From positions 23,960,001 to 24,024,000 of the forward strand of contig NW_024464918.1 of the NCBI RefSeq assembly GCF_017591425.1: 64,000 bases of DNA, read 5' to 3'. This document shows positions 45,815 to 56,934 of this stretch, one piece after another. The position numbers were made by a program, and so were the translations under genes. Numbering within the stretch: position 1 is the first letter of the stretch; each line of letters begins with the position of its first letter. The notes beneath the pieces were generated by a model. That model worked only from the letters and a program-made list of their open reading frames with translations. It searched no databases and was not told the origin of the DNA. Source of the stretch: Ochotona curzoniae. Its lineage: Eukaryota; Chordata; Mammalia; Lagomorpha; Ochotonidae.

Positions 45815-46110
45815 AAAAACTTTTTTTTTTGAAAGTTGTAGTTACAATACAAAAGGTAGAGACAAACAGGGAGCTATTCCATCAACTGGTTCACTCTATA
45901 GATGAGCACAATGGCTTGTGCTGGGCCTGGCCAAAGACAGGAGTTTTCAGGGTCTTCCACGTTAGTCTCAGGGGCCCAATATTTTGGCCATAGCTTTCTG
46001 CTTTCCCATGCTGTTAGGAAGAAGCTGGATTGAAAGTGGAAAACCTGGGAGGTGAAGCAGTGTCCCCATGGGATGCTGCTGTTGCAGGTATACCTACTAC
46101 AGCGCCAGAG
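45815..46110 (-). mobile_element. Older lagomorph SINE, antisense
   Basis: The antisense tail is A/T-rich (45809-45830), then 'aaaaggtagagacaaacagg', 'ccatcaactggttcactcta', 'cttccacgttagtctcaggg', 'gaagctggattgaaagtgga' and 'tacctactacagcgccagag'. Much more diverged than its left neighbour, only about 20 bases away in the same orientation. Confidence 0.85.
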
Positions 46111-46361
46111 TCTTCATTGTTTAGAACTTTTAGAATTTAAAAAAAAATCCTGAAATTACAGAACATTGAGATTTGCCTATTACCAGCATCCCATATTTCC
46201 TTCTGCTACCACATGATTCAGAATATCTTTCCCAGTTCTAAAGATCCCCATACAAGAATGGGGCCTGAAAACTTCCAGAGAGGAGGGAAGAACTAAGTGC
46301 TTACCTAACCTGTCACTCTGAAACTCCAAAAATGAGCACACACAACTAACAATAGAAGGAA
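46111..46361. other. Unassigned spacer
   Basis: No gene or named repeat. Confidence 0.35.
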
Positions 46362-46685
46362 GTTTATTTTAAAAAAATTTTAATTGCTCAATCAGATATA
46401 CAGAGAGGAAGAGAGACAGAGCGGAAGATCTTCCGTCTGATGATTCACTCCCCAAGTGGCTGAGACAGCCTGGAGTTGCAGTGGACTGAAGCCGGGAGCC
46501 AGGAGCCTCTTCCAGGTCTCCCACATGGATGCAGGGTCCTGAGGCTTTCGGCCATCCTCTACTGCTTTCCCAGGCCACAAGCAGGGAGCTGGACGGGAAG
46601 GGGGATGCTGGATTAGAACTGGAGCTCATATAGGATCCTGATGCATGCAAGGCGAGGACTTTAGCCACCGAGTTGCTCAAAGATT
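46362..46685 (-). mobile_element. Lagomorph C-type SINE, full length, antisense
   Basis: It contains 'ctcaatcagatatacagaga', 'ggaagatcttccgtctgatg', 'gccgggagccaggagcctct', 'tccaggtctcccacatggat', 'agggagctggacgggaaggg' and 'actttagccaccgagttgct'. Well preserved. Open frames of 62-106 codons on the minus strand are repeat-derived. Confidence 0.95.
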
Positions 46686-47239
46686 CCATTTTTTACAGAC
46701 TTGTCACCTTAAACCCTCATCACAACCCCAGCACACTTGTGAACCACAGTGAAATCTGATGGAGACTTGATGGCATTGGCCTTATTTTTTTTTAGCAAAT
46801 TGCCACTTTCAGGGAAGTGCAGTGAAAGGTCATGTAACTGCTGTGAGTGCCATGACCATGGACGTAGCAGAACCAGATGTGCGGTGGGGAGTGGAAACAA
46901 GTCCCTTGAGGCTCGGCTGCTCACTGCACAGTTTGCAAAGGGCTGGAAATGACTGAGCCATTTTTATTTCTTCCAACTCAGGTTCCTAAATTGGAGTGGC
47001 CCCCTGGAGTTCACACATGGCCATGGACACCCGTCCTACTTCCTCACTGCTGAGCAATATTAGCTGAGCCCAAACACACAAAAACAAAAAGAACCACAAG
47101 AAATATCTATCGGATGGAATTTCCCTGAACAGGAGCATATTACACTCCCAATTCCCAAATCAACTCAGGGACTGGAAGAAGAATTGCTGTTTCCCTTGTT
47201 CCTCACACAGGACCAGACATTCCTGTATGCCCCCTTGCA
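46686..47239. other. Unassigned interval
   Basis: No gene is supported. 'gggaagtgcagtgaaaggtc' and 'atgtaactgctgtgagtgcc' near 46813-46850 could be a scrap of MIR. Low confidence. Confidence 0.35.
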
Positions 47240-47287
47240 CCAACACACACGCACATGCACACACACACACACACACACCCACACACC
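47240..47287. repeat. (AC)n microsatellite, imperfect
   Basis: An AC/CA run with a few interruptions (GC, TG, CC). The purest part is about 22 bases at 47257-47278. Confidence 0.95.
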
Positions 47288-48059
47288 CCTGAGTATCTTT
47301 AATAGCAATACCTGGCTACAGGGGGGTGGGGAACTGTGATGACTTCCACTCCGATTAAGACTGCATGTGAACCTGCAGTCCAAGTGTATTCACAGTCAAT
47401 TTATTTGCTTTTCATTTCATCTCCTTCAGCCCTAAAAGTGAGGTTCTCCCTCTCTGCCACAGAGTGATAAGCATAGTTTACACATGGGAAATTCAAGTCT
47501 AGAGAAATTATCAATGCTTTAAGACGTAAATCAGCCGCTTTCTCCATCGACGGAATGAAACGTATCACCTGCCCAGAACTGGGAGTAGAGTGTTCTCTTG
47601 AAAGAGCCAGATGGTTTTGTCAATAATTCACTCTGACAATGTAGAAATAGCCAGGCTCTAGGAAAAGAGATTCAGTTTCTGATGCTCATTTTGCAATTAT
47701 AGCCTCTAAATCTTATTCTTAGCCGCTATTAGTTTTAAAACCCCTAAAATGCAACACTGTTAGACTATCTTTAGTCAATAATTCCCTTCCCGTTCTGAAA
47801 CAATTTAGTGCATTATCTCAGGCTAAGCATAGGGGAAGGAGGAGGTAACGTTCTCCTCAAATCATTTTACTAATGTAGTGTGCAGCGTTAGCGGATGTCT
47901 TGAGAAGACGCCAATCTTGCACATTTTAGCGGCCAAATAGATAGAACATTAGGATCACCAAGCCCTTTTTGTTTGCAATTCAAATATGAGCTTCACTTGC
48001 TCGGAGTTTTTAGCTCTAGAGGAATTATGAATGTTAACACTTGAAAATTAACTCATGTT
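47288..48059. other. Repeat-poor block, candidate conserved noncoding sequence
   Basis: I see no SINE, LINE, microsatellite or open frame of note, although repeats fill the 8 kb to the left. The block retains isolated CpGs and mixed composition. Repeat-poor islands in mammalian intergenic DNA are often enriched for conserved elements, but conservation cannot be judged from one sequence. Confidence 0.3.
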
Positions 48060-48195
48060 AGTGCTGGAAGGCTTTTAGGAACACCTGGTTTAATCGCATT
48101 GCTTTGCACAAGAGTAAAGACGAGTTCAGAGAGGTTAAGTAATTTGCTCTGGGTCACAGAGATGCTAAAACAGAGGAAGGAGGCTGAAGAGTGAG
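48060..48195 (-). mobile_element. MIR fragment, antisense
   Basis: 'gagttcagagaggttaagta' and 'atttgctctgggtcacagag' match the antisense MIR core (cagagaggttaagtaacttg, cccaaggtcacacag). Followed by 'gctaaaacagaggaaggagg'. Diverged but clear. Confidence 0.8.
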
Positions 48196-49119
48196 CTCAC
48201 AGGCTCCTGGCAAAATGTTCTTCAATTTTATTATGTGACTGTTTGCACAAATCTAAAGACTCTAAGCCCTGCTACAGTTGCCCATTTGCTCACTGGCGAC
48301 TGAGGCCTGGTTTGCATGTCTGAACACTGGGATTCAGTGTGCCTGTGTTTACTGTGTTTATGATGCGAGTGATGGATATGTCAGATGACTAAACGCGTAT
48401 GTGTGGAGGGGGATGGAGACTGTGGAAATGCTGCAGCTTCCTCAATCACAAAGCATTTATATTTCAAAGTCAAATGTTCTCGTAGTCCCCCGTCCAGCAA
48501 TTATTTCAGATTATGTTAATGCAGGCTATTTTCCTCAAAGTACTTCAGTTGTCGAGATTGCAGTGTGTTTTCCTGTGATGCTGAAATGAAAAGGTTATTA
48601 TGTGCTTGGAAGTAGGTGATGCCAGCATTAGTGAGTTTTCTTTTATTTGGGTGTAATAAGCCAAGATGATAAGAAAGGCTGGATGCAGAAGCTTTGTCTA
48701 GTCCATTTCTCTGTCATGCTGACTTGATTCTCAGTGCTTTCATTTTCCCTTCAATATTTCTGGAGAGAGAAAAGCATTACAAGTTTGTGGCCTTCGGGGA
48801 TTTCATACAAGTCATGGGTCAGCTTGGGCCTGCTTGAACCACACCCTCAGCTACCCGGCAAATGAGGAAATAGAGAAGAGTTAGCCCAACTCGCTGAGTT
48901 TGAGAAGAAAGGTTTTCTGCTTCCCTTTGTGGAGTCAGGGTTCGGTTGAGCATGCAGTAAGCAATGATGGAAATAGAAAATGATATGTCTGAACTTATAC
49001 CTAAAAGTGATGTTAATTAGGTGAATAGTAATATTTAAATACCAAAACAAAGCTGAAAAGTGCCAAAATATTGGCTAATATTTACTTCAATTTGATTACC
49101 ATATGCAGAAATCCACAAG
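48196..49119. other. Repeat-poor interval
   Basis: A continuation of the repeat-poor stretch, with no named repeat and no open frame above about 70 codons. No gene is supported. Confidence 0.35.
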
Positions 49120-49422
49120 ATTTTTTTTAAAGATTTATTTATTTTTACTGGAAAATCAAATATACAGAGAGGTAGAGAGACAGAGAGGAAGATCTTCCAT
49201 CTACTTATCCACTCCCCAAGTGGTTGCAACAGCTGGAGCTCAGTTGATCTGAAGCCAGAAACCCGGAGCTGCTTCTGGGTCTCCCACGTGGGTGCAGGGC
49301 CCCAAGGCCTAGGGCCCTTCTGGACTGCTTTCCCAGGACACAGCAGGGAGCTGGATGGGAAGCGGGGCTGCCAGGATTAGAACCATATGGGATCCTGATG
49401 CATGCAAAGCAAGGACTTAATT
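49120..49422 (-). mobile_element. Lagomorph C-type SINE, antisense
   Basis: The tail 'aaagatttatttatttttac' is followed by 'tggaaaatcaaatatacaga', 'ggaagatcttccatctactt', 'gggtctcccacgtgggtgca', 'agctggatgggaagcggggc' and 'gatgcatgcaaagcaaggac'. The 5' extremity (right edge) is slightly truncated. Confidence 0.94.
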
Positions 49423-49994
49423 TTTAAAAAGTGAATCATAAGACTAATATACTTTTTTAGGGACTCACAAGGAATACCCAGGATAGGTTAGACAGGACAC
49501 ACAGGAGTACATGTAAGAGTAAATATATGCTTCTCGTCAACTGTCTCTGGTCCAGCTGCCGAGCACAGCCAGTGCCAGCAACGTCGGGAGTGTACATTAG
49601 GAAAGTTAACATTACCGTGGCAGAAGTCCATTGATTTCTAGTGGTGGTGAGGTGAGATGGGATGAGCTAATTCCTCACACCTGTGGGGGCCTTGCCTCCA
49701 CTGATGGACAATGCTGTTGTCTTCTTTGTTGATAGAGATGATAATCCAACTCCATCATTATGCACGCGTTCACAATTAATAGTCCTTGCAAAAACTGAGC
49801 CTCAGATGGTGAAAACTAAGGAATTGCAGAAAACAGAGAAGACCTCAAGGGTCAATATAAACGTTGGGTATGTTCCAAGTCCAAGACGCAGGGTTACAAC
49901 AGCGAACAAAGCATCACAGTTGTATCAAGGAAGACACACACGCTAGATACTTTCTGAAACTTAAGTTGCTTAACATCCTATCGACAGCTAATAC
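49423..49994. other. Interval upstream of the hAT relic; unassigned 87-codon open frame
   Basis: An 87-codon plus-strand frame (49683-49946) starts with ATG and lies about 50 bases before the first recognisable transposase homology. It is rich in Lys, Thr, Arg and Ser and matches no family I know. It may be a decayed N-terminal or leader part of the same locus, or chance. The 5' side has several CpGs. Confidence 0.35.
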
Positions 49995-52230
49995 AAAGAA
50001 AAGTTGATACGCAGGGCCAGTCATTCCAAAACAAATGAACAATTGCTATTCCCATTTTTGTTGTTTCAGTCAAAGGCACACCTGTGTGACTAGCGTGTGG
50101 CAGTGCATTAGCAGTGATGGAAAAAAGCCAGCCGAAAGTGCCGTTACAGCTGAAAACGTTAACTCAAGACTTGGCAGGCCAGATGCACCGCTTACAATCA
50201 ACGCTCTTCAGCTGAATTCGGAATCACAGCAAACTGCGTTCACGAGGCCTCGCCCTGACAGAGCCAGTGTTCCTCCCCCAAGTCGTGCCGTGAGCGAGGT
50301 GGTCGTGGAGAAGCTGAGGCCTCGTGGAGGCGGAGCGCTGGCGAGCGCGTGCTGCGGCGTCCTTAGGACTAGATAAAGGGAAGCTGTTTTCGAGTATTAG
50401 CTCGTCGGCCAGAGCCATGTCACAGTGTCGCTGACTCAGTACAGAATGCTGAAGAAAAGCTGAAGGAGTCCACAGAAGGTTTCCAGTATTTCTCTCTGGC
50501 TTGCGACAGAATGATAAACATAACAAATACTGCTCAACTAGCCACTTCTGTCCCTGGGGTCACCGCCATGATTGACGTTTGAGAGCTACTGCTGTCATCG
50601 CAGCCATACGTGGCACTACAAGAGGTGAGGACTTTGTTGAGACTTTTTAAAAAAATTTATTTTTATTGGAAAGTTAGATATGCAGAGAGGAGGAGAGACA
50701 GAGAGGAAGATCTAACGTCCGCTGATTAACTCCCCAAGCGGCCGCAAGGGCCAGAGCTGAACCAATACAAAGGAGCCCAGAGCCTTCCCCAGGTCTCCCA
50801 CATGGGTGCAGGGTTCCAAGGCTTTAGGCCATCCTCAATTGCTCTCCTAGGCCACAAGCAGGGAGCTGGATGGGAAGTGGGACAGCCGGAATTAGAACCA
50901 GAGTCCATATGGGATCTTGGTGCATGCAAGGCAAGGACTTTAGCCACTAGACCACTGCGCTGGGTCCGAGACGTTTTTTATTCATAAAAAAAAAAACTTG
51001 AGGTAACATTGGAAAATTTAAATGGATTTTTTTGTAGATGAAGCTTCAGCCATGATTGACTCGCCAAAAGGATGAATTGCCTTGGTCAAGAAAGAATTGA
51101 ATGTCACCGCATTCAAGACCAGGAGAGTTCCTGCACAGTTGTGGCAGCTCAAGGGTAAGATGGCAACAGAGAGAGGGTTAACAGCCACCGCTTTGAGGAG
51201 CTGCTGAAGGATCTCAACTAGGTTGCCTTGCATCTCCATCACGCGCGGTGGCTGTCTCCCGAACGTGCTTACGCTGTTTCACAAACCTCAGGATCAAGTC
51301 CAGCAGTTCATGGACATGAGGGGGAATCCTGTCGGGGAACTTAGCTGTAACAAAGCGGCTGTGCACTCCAGCCTTCGTGGTGGACATGACCAGCTGCCCC
51401 TCCGAGCTGGACAGTAAGCTGTAACACCTGAGCTGGCAGTTCAGCAGCTGCTTACAAACGTGAAATCACTTGAGGCTAAATGAAGGCCACGGAGTAACAA
51501 GGAAGAAAGCCTTCTAGGGCCCTTGGATATGCTGGCGAATATGTAAAACTGAGCATTTCGTAAAAAGATTTAAGGATGTGAAAAATAAGCAAATGGAATT
51601 GAAGGTCTCTGTTACGCCATCCCTGGAGAAGCAAGTAAGGGGCCTGATGATCTGTACCACAAAATTGATCAGCTGCAAAATGCTGTGAGACTGAAGGCCG
51701 AGACAACAACCATCCATTCATTGCTTAATATCCATAAACATTAAATAAACGATGATGAGTTTCCCGCTTTGAGGAGACATGCCTGGAGATAAGCATCTGT
51801 GTCCAGAGACAGATGTTTTCACAACTTGTCACCAAGAGTCAGTTTTACTCCAGACTGAGTGATGTGAATATGGAGAAACTCCTGCGGGAACGACATCAAA
51901 GCAGCTGACATCACACGCCTCAGAAAAGCAACAGCTCCGGCCATTCCGGGAAGGGTGAGTTCATTAAACGTTTGACTAAATCCAGACTAAGTTTCTTAGT
52001 TGATGATCTTGTGTGGCATGTAAGTGATATAAATATCCAAACGGCCCTAGATTTGCAGAAGTTCCCCACCCCCTCACACAAAGAGATGTTGGTGGAGGCA
52101 GAGGGTATTTGGTGTGCTTGGAGACTGTTAAGGGTAGACCTCACAGTCGCCTTTCAGGATTCCCTCCAGGATTTTTTTTACTGCATGATGCCCAAGCACA
52201 TCTTTGATGTGGTTACTTTTTAAGTATGCC
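49995..52230 (+). pseudogene. Decayed hAT-type transposase-derived gene, GTF2IRD2-like
   Basis: Homology to the transposase-like half of GTF2IRD2 and related hAT/Charlie proteins is seen in pieces across several frames. From 49997: RKVDTQGQSFQNK, a TGA where a Trp is expected (50036-50038), then a BED-finger-like VKGTPV, stop, LACG, with the first Cys lost at 50087-50089. From about 50445: KLKESTEGFQYF, with an Asp at 50505-50507 in the place of the first catalytic Asp. From 51034: VDEASAMID. From 51186: HRFEELLKDLN. At 51243: ARWLS. From 51307: FMDMRGNPVGEL. At least three frameshifts and several stops break it, so it is not functional. An antisense SINE splits it at 50649-50967. Homology is convincing to about 51420. 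From there to 52230 the C-terminal assignment is a guess. No introns are evident, which fits either a transposon or a retrocopy. It is more CpG-rich than its surroundings. Confidence 0.8.
50639..50978 (-). mobile_element. Lagomorph C-type SINE inserted in the hAT relic, antisense
   Basis: The element is about 50649-50967, flanked by the near-identical repeats 'gagacttttt' (50639-50648) and 'gagacgttttt' (50968-50978). Inside are 'ttggaaagttagatatgcag', 'gaggaagatctaacgtccgc', 'ggtctcccacatgggtgcag', 'agggagctggatgggaagtg' and 'actttagccactagaccact'. It disrupts the transposase homology, so it postdates the relic's arrival. Confidence 0.95.
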
Positions 52231-53859
52231 TAATTTCTCTCCGTTAAAGATAGGATGCAGAAAGTTTAAGGTCTTGTTTCTTGTGCCAGCTACTAGTAAG
52301 ATGTCTTGGCCAGCAGGTTTTAACTGAATTTTAATCATGTAGTTCTAACTAAAGGGGAGAGTTTATGAGGATGCTGGGTGAATAACACAAATGAATACGG
52401 TGCTTCTCAGGTTAGAAGAGAGGAAAGTGCTCTCCTCATTACGTGTGAAGCTTCTTGAATGTGTAACACAAACAGCATCTAAAAACAGTCATTTCCCCTG
52501 CATTCTGACGGGGAAGAAAGTGGAGTAATTATTGATAGGAATTGCGGTTAAGCAGTAGTTTTACAGAAGACAGTCATTCAGAAGGAGAAATTATTTGTAA
52601 CAGCGTTTGATGACAGTTTTATAATGACCAATTTTCTTGGGAAATGTCTGCCACTGTGCAATTGTTTGCAAATAACCTTAACATGTTTTTTTTTTTTTTG
52701 AACAAGCATATTTTCTGGATAATTATCTCTAGGTTAGAATCTATGAGTGTATCAGCATTGAGAATTAACTCACAGTTCAAATGAAGTTCTTTGAACTCAA
52801 CAGCTTACAGAAGGGTTGTTCCTAATTCATAACCTGTTCTAGAATGCCTCTTCTGATCTATCTACATTTTAAGGGGTAATGGGGCTGCCATGGGGTAACC
52901 TCTTTAAAACATTTTCCAAAGTTGAATTTTTTAAAACTAAATTATTTTAATAATGTATTCCTTGAAGTACACAGGTAGCTGTAGCTAAAAGTAATGTCTG
53001 CTTGACTTCCCAAAATCTGTTTAGTTGGTTATTTATAGCAACATTTTGATTCTCATCTCTGTTAAGTATAAATACTGGGACGGAGAGAGCAAGTGTGTGG
53101 ACATCTTGTAGACAGAAGTATGTGAAGTCAAAACCCATGGCCGTGGTTCGTAGAATAGAAGTCATTGTGGTTGGGAGACAGTGTATGTCAGGTGTTGTAG
53201 CTGGCGCACAGGGTTCAAGAAGTAGGGATTTACCTCCTCCATGCAATATGCCCAGGCCTCGAAACAGAAAAAGAAGACTATTTCTATCTGTAGCAAATGA
53301 CATCTAAATGTTTTCAAGATTATTTCAGTCACCTGTTAAGTGTTATTGACTTGCTAATTAGTAAAAGATTAAGTTGTTTTTAAAAAAAACCCCAAAGCTG
53401 TGCCTGCTCAGAGGTGTAACCATCAGTGCGTTCTGTAGTCAGTGTGCATATGTGTCATATGTGTGTATTTTTAAAGAAAAATTCTGCCTTATTTCAGAAG
53501 ATAGTGTAGAAGTCATGTCTCTGTCAGTTGTTGAAAGGGAGTATGTAGCTGGATGATCCAAACCTGCAGACTGCTAGAAGAAACGCAAACATCACCTGTC
53601 ACCTCTAGAAAGTAAAAAAAAAAGAAAAAAAGCATCTGGGGTGAAATGGTCAAGTTGTCACCCAAGCTAAGGGTGATGTTTAATAGGGCTGATGATATGA
53701 AAAAAATGAATTGTGTGCATGGGGAGTGAAGCTGAATCATGAGCCATTCTTTTATTTTTCTGCCATTGCTTAATGTACTATTGCAGCTTTGGCGGTAACA
53801 TTTTTGTAATGAATGAAATGACGTTTACCCATTCTGCTTATTTTTAGCAGACCTTTTCC
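52231..53859. other. Unassigned interval
   Basis: About 1.6 kb. The 118-codon minus-strand frame at 52947-53303 overlaps a 70-codon plus frame (53095-53307). Neither has a recognisable domain, and I call neither. A T-run sits at 52687-52699 and A-runs near 53613-53629. Confidence 0.35.
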
Positions 53860-55355
53860 ATTTCTTGAATTATAAATTACATCTATTTTCCCCACATTTA
53901 TTGAAGCATTGTTGGTAAATAGAATTGTATGAATGAAAGATGCGCAACATGGTATGTAGACATTGTATATAATTTGGTACATATGCACATTATAAGGTGA
54001 TGACCACAATGAAGCTAATTAGTGTACTCCTTGCCTCATGTACTTAACATCGCGTGGTATGGTTGTGCTACGAATGCTCAAGATCTCTCGTGCTTTATTC
54101 CAAGTATGCCGTACAGTATTTTTCCCTGGAGAAATGATGCTGTACATGAGAACCCAGAATTTATTTTCCCAGAATTTTGTACTGTCTCATCAAAATTTTC
54201 TACCATTTCTTTCATGCTCCAACTCCTAAAAATTACTATTCTACTTTGATTTCATGAGTTTGACTTTTATGGATCCCATATATGAAATATTCTATGTCTG
54301 GTTTATTGCTATTAGTCTGTCTTCTAGGTTTTCTCATGTTGTCACAAATAGCATGAGTTCCTTCTTGCTAATGACTAAATAACATTCTATTATATGTCAA
54401 TGTGTTCTACGTTTCCTTATCCAAAATTGGTCTATAAATAGCAGGTGTTTGATATGTCTTGGCTGTTGTGTAAATAGTGTTGCAGGGAACATGAAGGTAA
54501 ACACGTTTCTTCATTTACTGCAGATGTATTTCTGAAACATGGGATTGCTGAGTCATTGTTCCAGTTTTATTTTTTTGAGACTCTACATACTGTTTTCATA
54601 CTTTCTATACCAATTTATAGTCCTACATACAATGTATGGCAGTTCTGTTTTCTGTATACCCTCACCAGCATGTATCTCTCATCTTCTTCATAAGTCATTT
54701 GAGCAGATACGAAGCACTGTCTCATTGTGCTTTTGATCGACATTTTCCCTAGCCATCGGTGATATTGAATAGCTTTTCCTACACAGATTGATCATTTATG
54801 GTCTGAGAAATATCTATCCATGATCTTTGGCCAGTTTCTAATCTGGGCTATTTATGTCTTTGTTATTGAGTTCTGTTTCTTAAAGTTTTAATGTTAAGGT
54901 TTAATAATATATATGATTTGGCAATATTGCCCTGCATAGATTTTTCTCTAAATGCATTATTTCCTTTCTCATTTAATGTGGGAAGAAACTTTCTCATTGA
55001 ATGTGTTTCTCCTTGTCAGTTTTTACTTTCATCCCCTGTACTTTTGAGATGATATCAAAAGCTAATTAGCAAGACCAAGGACAAGAATCTTTTTCTTATG
55101 TTTTCTCCTGCTAGGTGAGATTTTAATATTCAAAACTTAGGCCTTTATTAATGTTGGGTTGATTTGCATAGGGTCAGATTTTATTCTCCTGCCTTTGTGT
55201 ATAGTTTTATTGGTATCATCTTTTGAAATGACTCTTCTCTTAATCTTGTTATTCTTAACCGTCTTGTTGAAGTTCATTTGAGTGTAGAGGTATGGTTTGA
55301 TTTGTTGAATCCCTATTGTTTAAACTGAGTTATATGGCTATTGATTAGAGAACAT
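53860..55355 (-). mobile_element. LINE-1, antisense, 3'UTR and ORF2 C-terminal half
   Basis: Antisense landmarks in order are 'tgtagacattgtatataatt', 'gaccacaatgaagctaatta', 'tccttgcctcatgtacttaa', 'aacattctattatatgtcaa', 'ggtgtttgatatgtcttggc', 'tgctgagtcattgttccagt', 'ctcaccagcatgtatctctc', 'gctaattagcaagaccaagg' and 'tagttttattggtatcatct'. Decayed. The small open frames are chance. It is followed within about 130 bases by another antisense L1 of a different age. Confidence 0.85.
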
Positions 55356-55479
55356 GAAATTGTTCATTCATTATTCTTTGCTCATTTCTTGTTACTAATT
55401 ATGTTGTAGGACTGTGTCACAAATTTTTCTTCTGTCATTGAACATGGCTGTTAAGTTTTTCACTAGATGAATGAAAATT

Positions 55480-56580
55480 TCTGCACTCATCTTACTCAAT
55501 TATTTTATAGATACATATATTTTAATACATATTGGATAAATACCAAGGGTTAAATTGTCATACGGTATGATTTGCGTATGTCTGACTTTAGGAGAGATTG
55601 CTGACATGTTTTTCAAAGGTTGTTGTACCACTTGATGTTACAGTCAGCAACACTCGAGAGGTTATATGTTTAGCTGGTGTTATCAGCAGTTGTGTTTAAC
55701 TTTTAGAGGATATGCATTGGTATTTTGGCATTAGAAATAATAACACATTTTGCCTTTCCTTGATCACCAAAGAGGCTGAGCATCTTTTCAACTGCTTAGC
55801 TTTCCCACAGCACTTGTTTCTAAACCTCCAGCATGCCAAAGGAGTGGAATGTAATCCTCCTAGGCTGTGTCACTGTGTGTTCAATTCTAGGGCTTGTTTT
55901 TACTGAATTATTCTTTCTTCTACAGAATTGTAAGGGATACTTATATATTGTGGATAGAATCCTTTATCAGTATATTTATTTTGAGTTTTCCAATCTCTGG
56001 TTTGAATTTTTAATTTTTACACGTTTTGAAAAGAAGCATTAATTCAGATAAACGCCACTGTTTCAACCTTTATATTTCCCTTCTATAGTCATTGCTTTTA
56101 CTTTTCTTCTGTAAGAAACCATGGCTTGCCAAATTTTGTGAAGATTTTTTCTGTTAGAAGTTTCATATTACAAAATTCGTGTTTAGAACTACAGTGCATT
56201 TTACGGTACTTTTATTTACTAGTGGAAATAACATTGTTCTATCATCACCTGCTGAAAAAATTATTGGTGTATTTTGACATTATTGTGAAGAATCAACCAA
56301 CTTCATATGGACTAATCTATTTCTAGAATATCTGTTATACTGTATTGATTTGTATGCCTATGCCTACTCCAATGCCATATCGTCTTATAAAATACACAAC
56401 TACAAACATGGGAAACATAAAACTGTAATTTTACAGAAGTTCTTGAAATTGGTTCATGTGCTCCTCCAATATGGGTCTCCTTTTTTTCAGAATCATCTTA
56501 GTTACTTCAGCACATGTTCCTAGGAATTCTGGAATTAGCTTGTCTATTTGTAGGAGCTTTTTGTCACTAACATGAAAATG
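55480..56580 (-). mobile_element. Older LINE-1 (L1M-type), antisense, ORF2 region
   Basis: Antisense landmarks are 'ggttaaattgtcatacggta', 'tttcaaaggttgttgtacca', 'tccttgatcaccaaagaggc', 'tgagcatcttttcaactgct', 'gtggatagaatcctttatca', 'ggaattctggaattagcttg' and 'tctatttgtaggagcttttt'. The wording differs from the neighbour at 53860 and fits an older L1M family. It appears to continue after 56935. Confidence 0.75.
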
Positions 56581-56589
56581 TTTGAGAGG

Positions 56590-56934
56590 AGATCACTTAC
56601 AATGGAAAATGTTCATTTTTGTTCATTTTTGTTTTAGAGGTTCATGGTCTTAGATCAGCAGGCCCAGCTAATTGGTCTGAGCGTGATAGAATATGTGCAG
56701 AAGGTGGTTTTCATGGTGATAAGGGAGCAGAGAGAGAGAGAGTAGCAAAGTTGAACTTGATACACCCTTTAGCAGCCTCAAGACCTCCCATCAGACTTAC
56801 CTCCTAGACACAGTATTTGAATCAAGTCTCCATCTTTAATGCACTAACCATTAACATGAGTCCTTGGGGTCCAGACTTTTAATATATGAACTTTTCAGAG
56901 ATACTCAAACCATTGTCTAAACCATAACAACATT
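56590..56934 (+). mobile_element. Possible LTR fragment (MaLR-like) within the old L1
   Basis: The text interrupts antisense L1 sequence. It contains 'gaggttcatggtcttagatc', a (GA)n stretch, 'caagacctcccatcagactt' and 'cagagatactcaaaccattg'. That order (a CCTCCCAYCAG-type block, then a CTCAAACCAT-type block) recalls MaLR LTRs, but similarity is weak. No internal coding sequence is present. Confidence 0.3.

Noticed and set aside
46369..46689. 106-codon open frame, minus strand
   Set aside because: It is a sense translation of a SINE, with the usual SINE motifs.
52947..53303. 118-codon open frame, minus strand, overlapping a 70-codon plus frame
   Set aside because: No domain or homology that I recognise. 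I considered an extension of the hAT relic but found no hAT motif in either strand.
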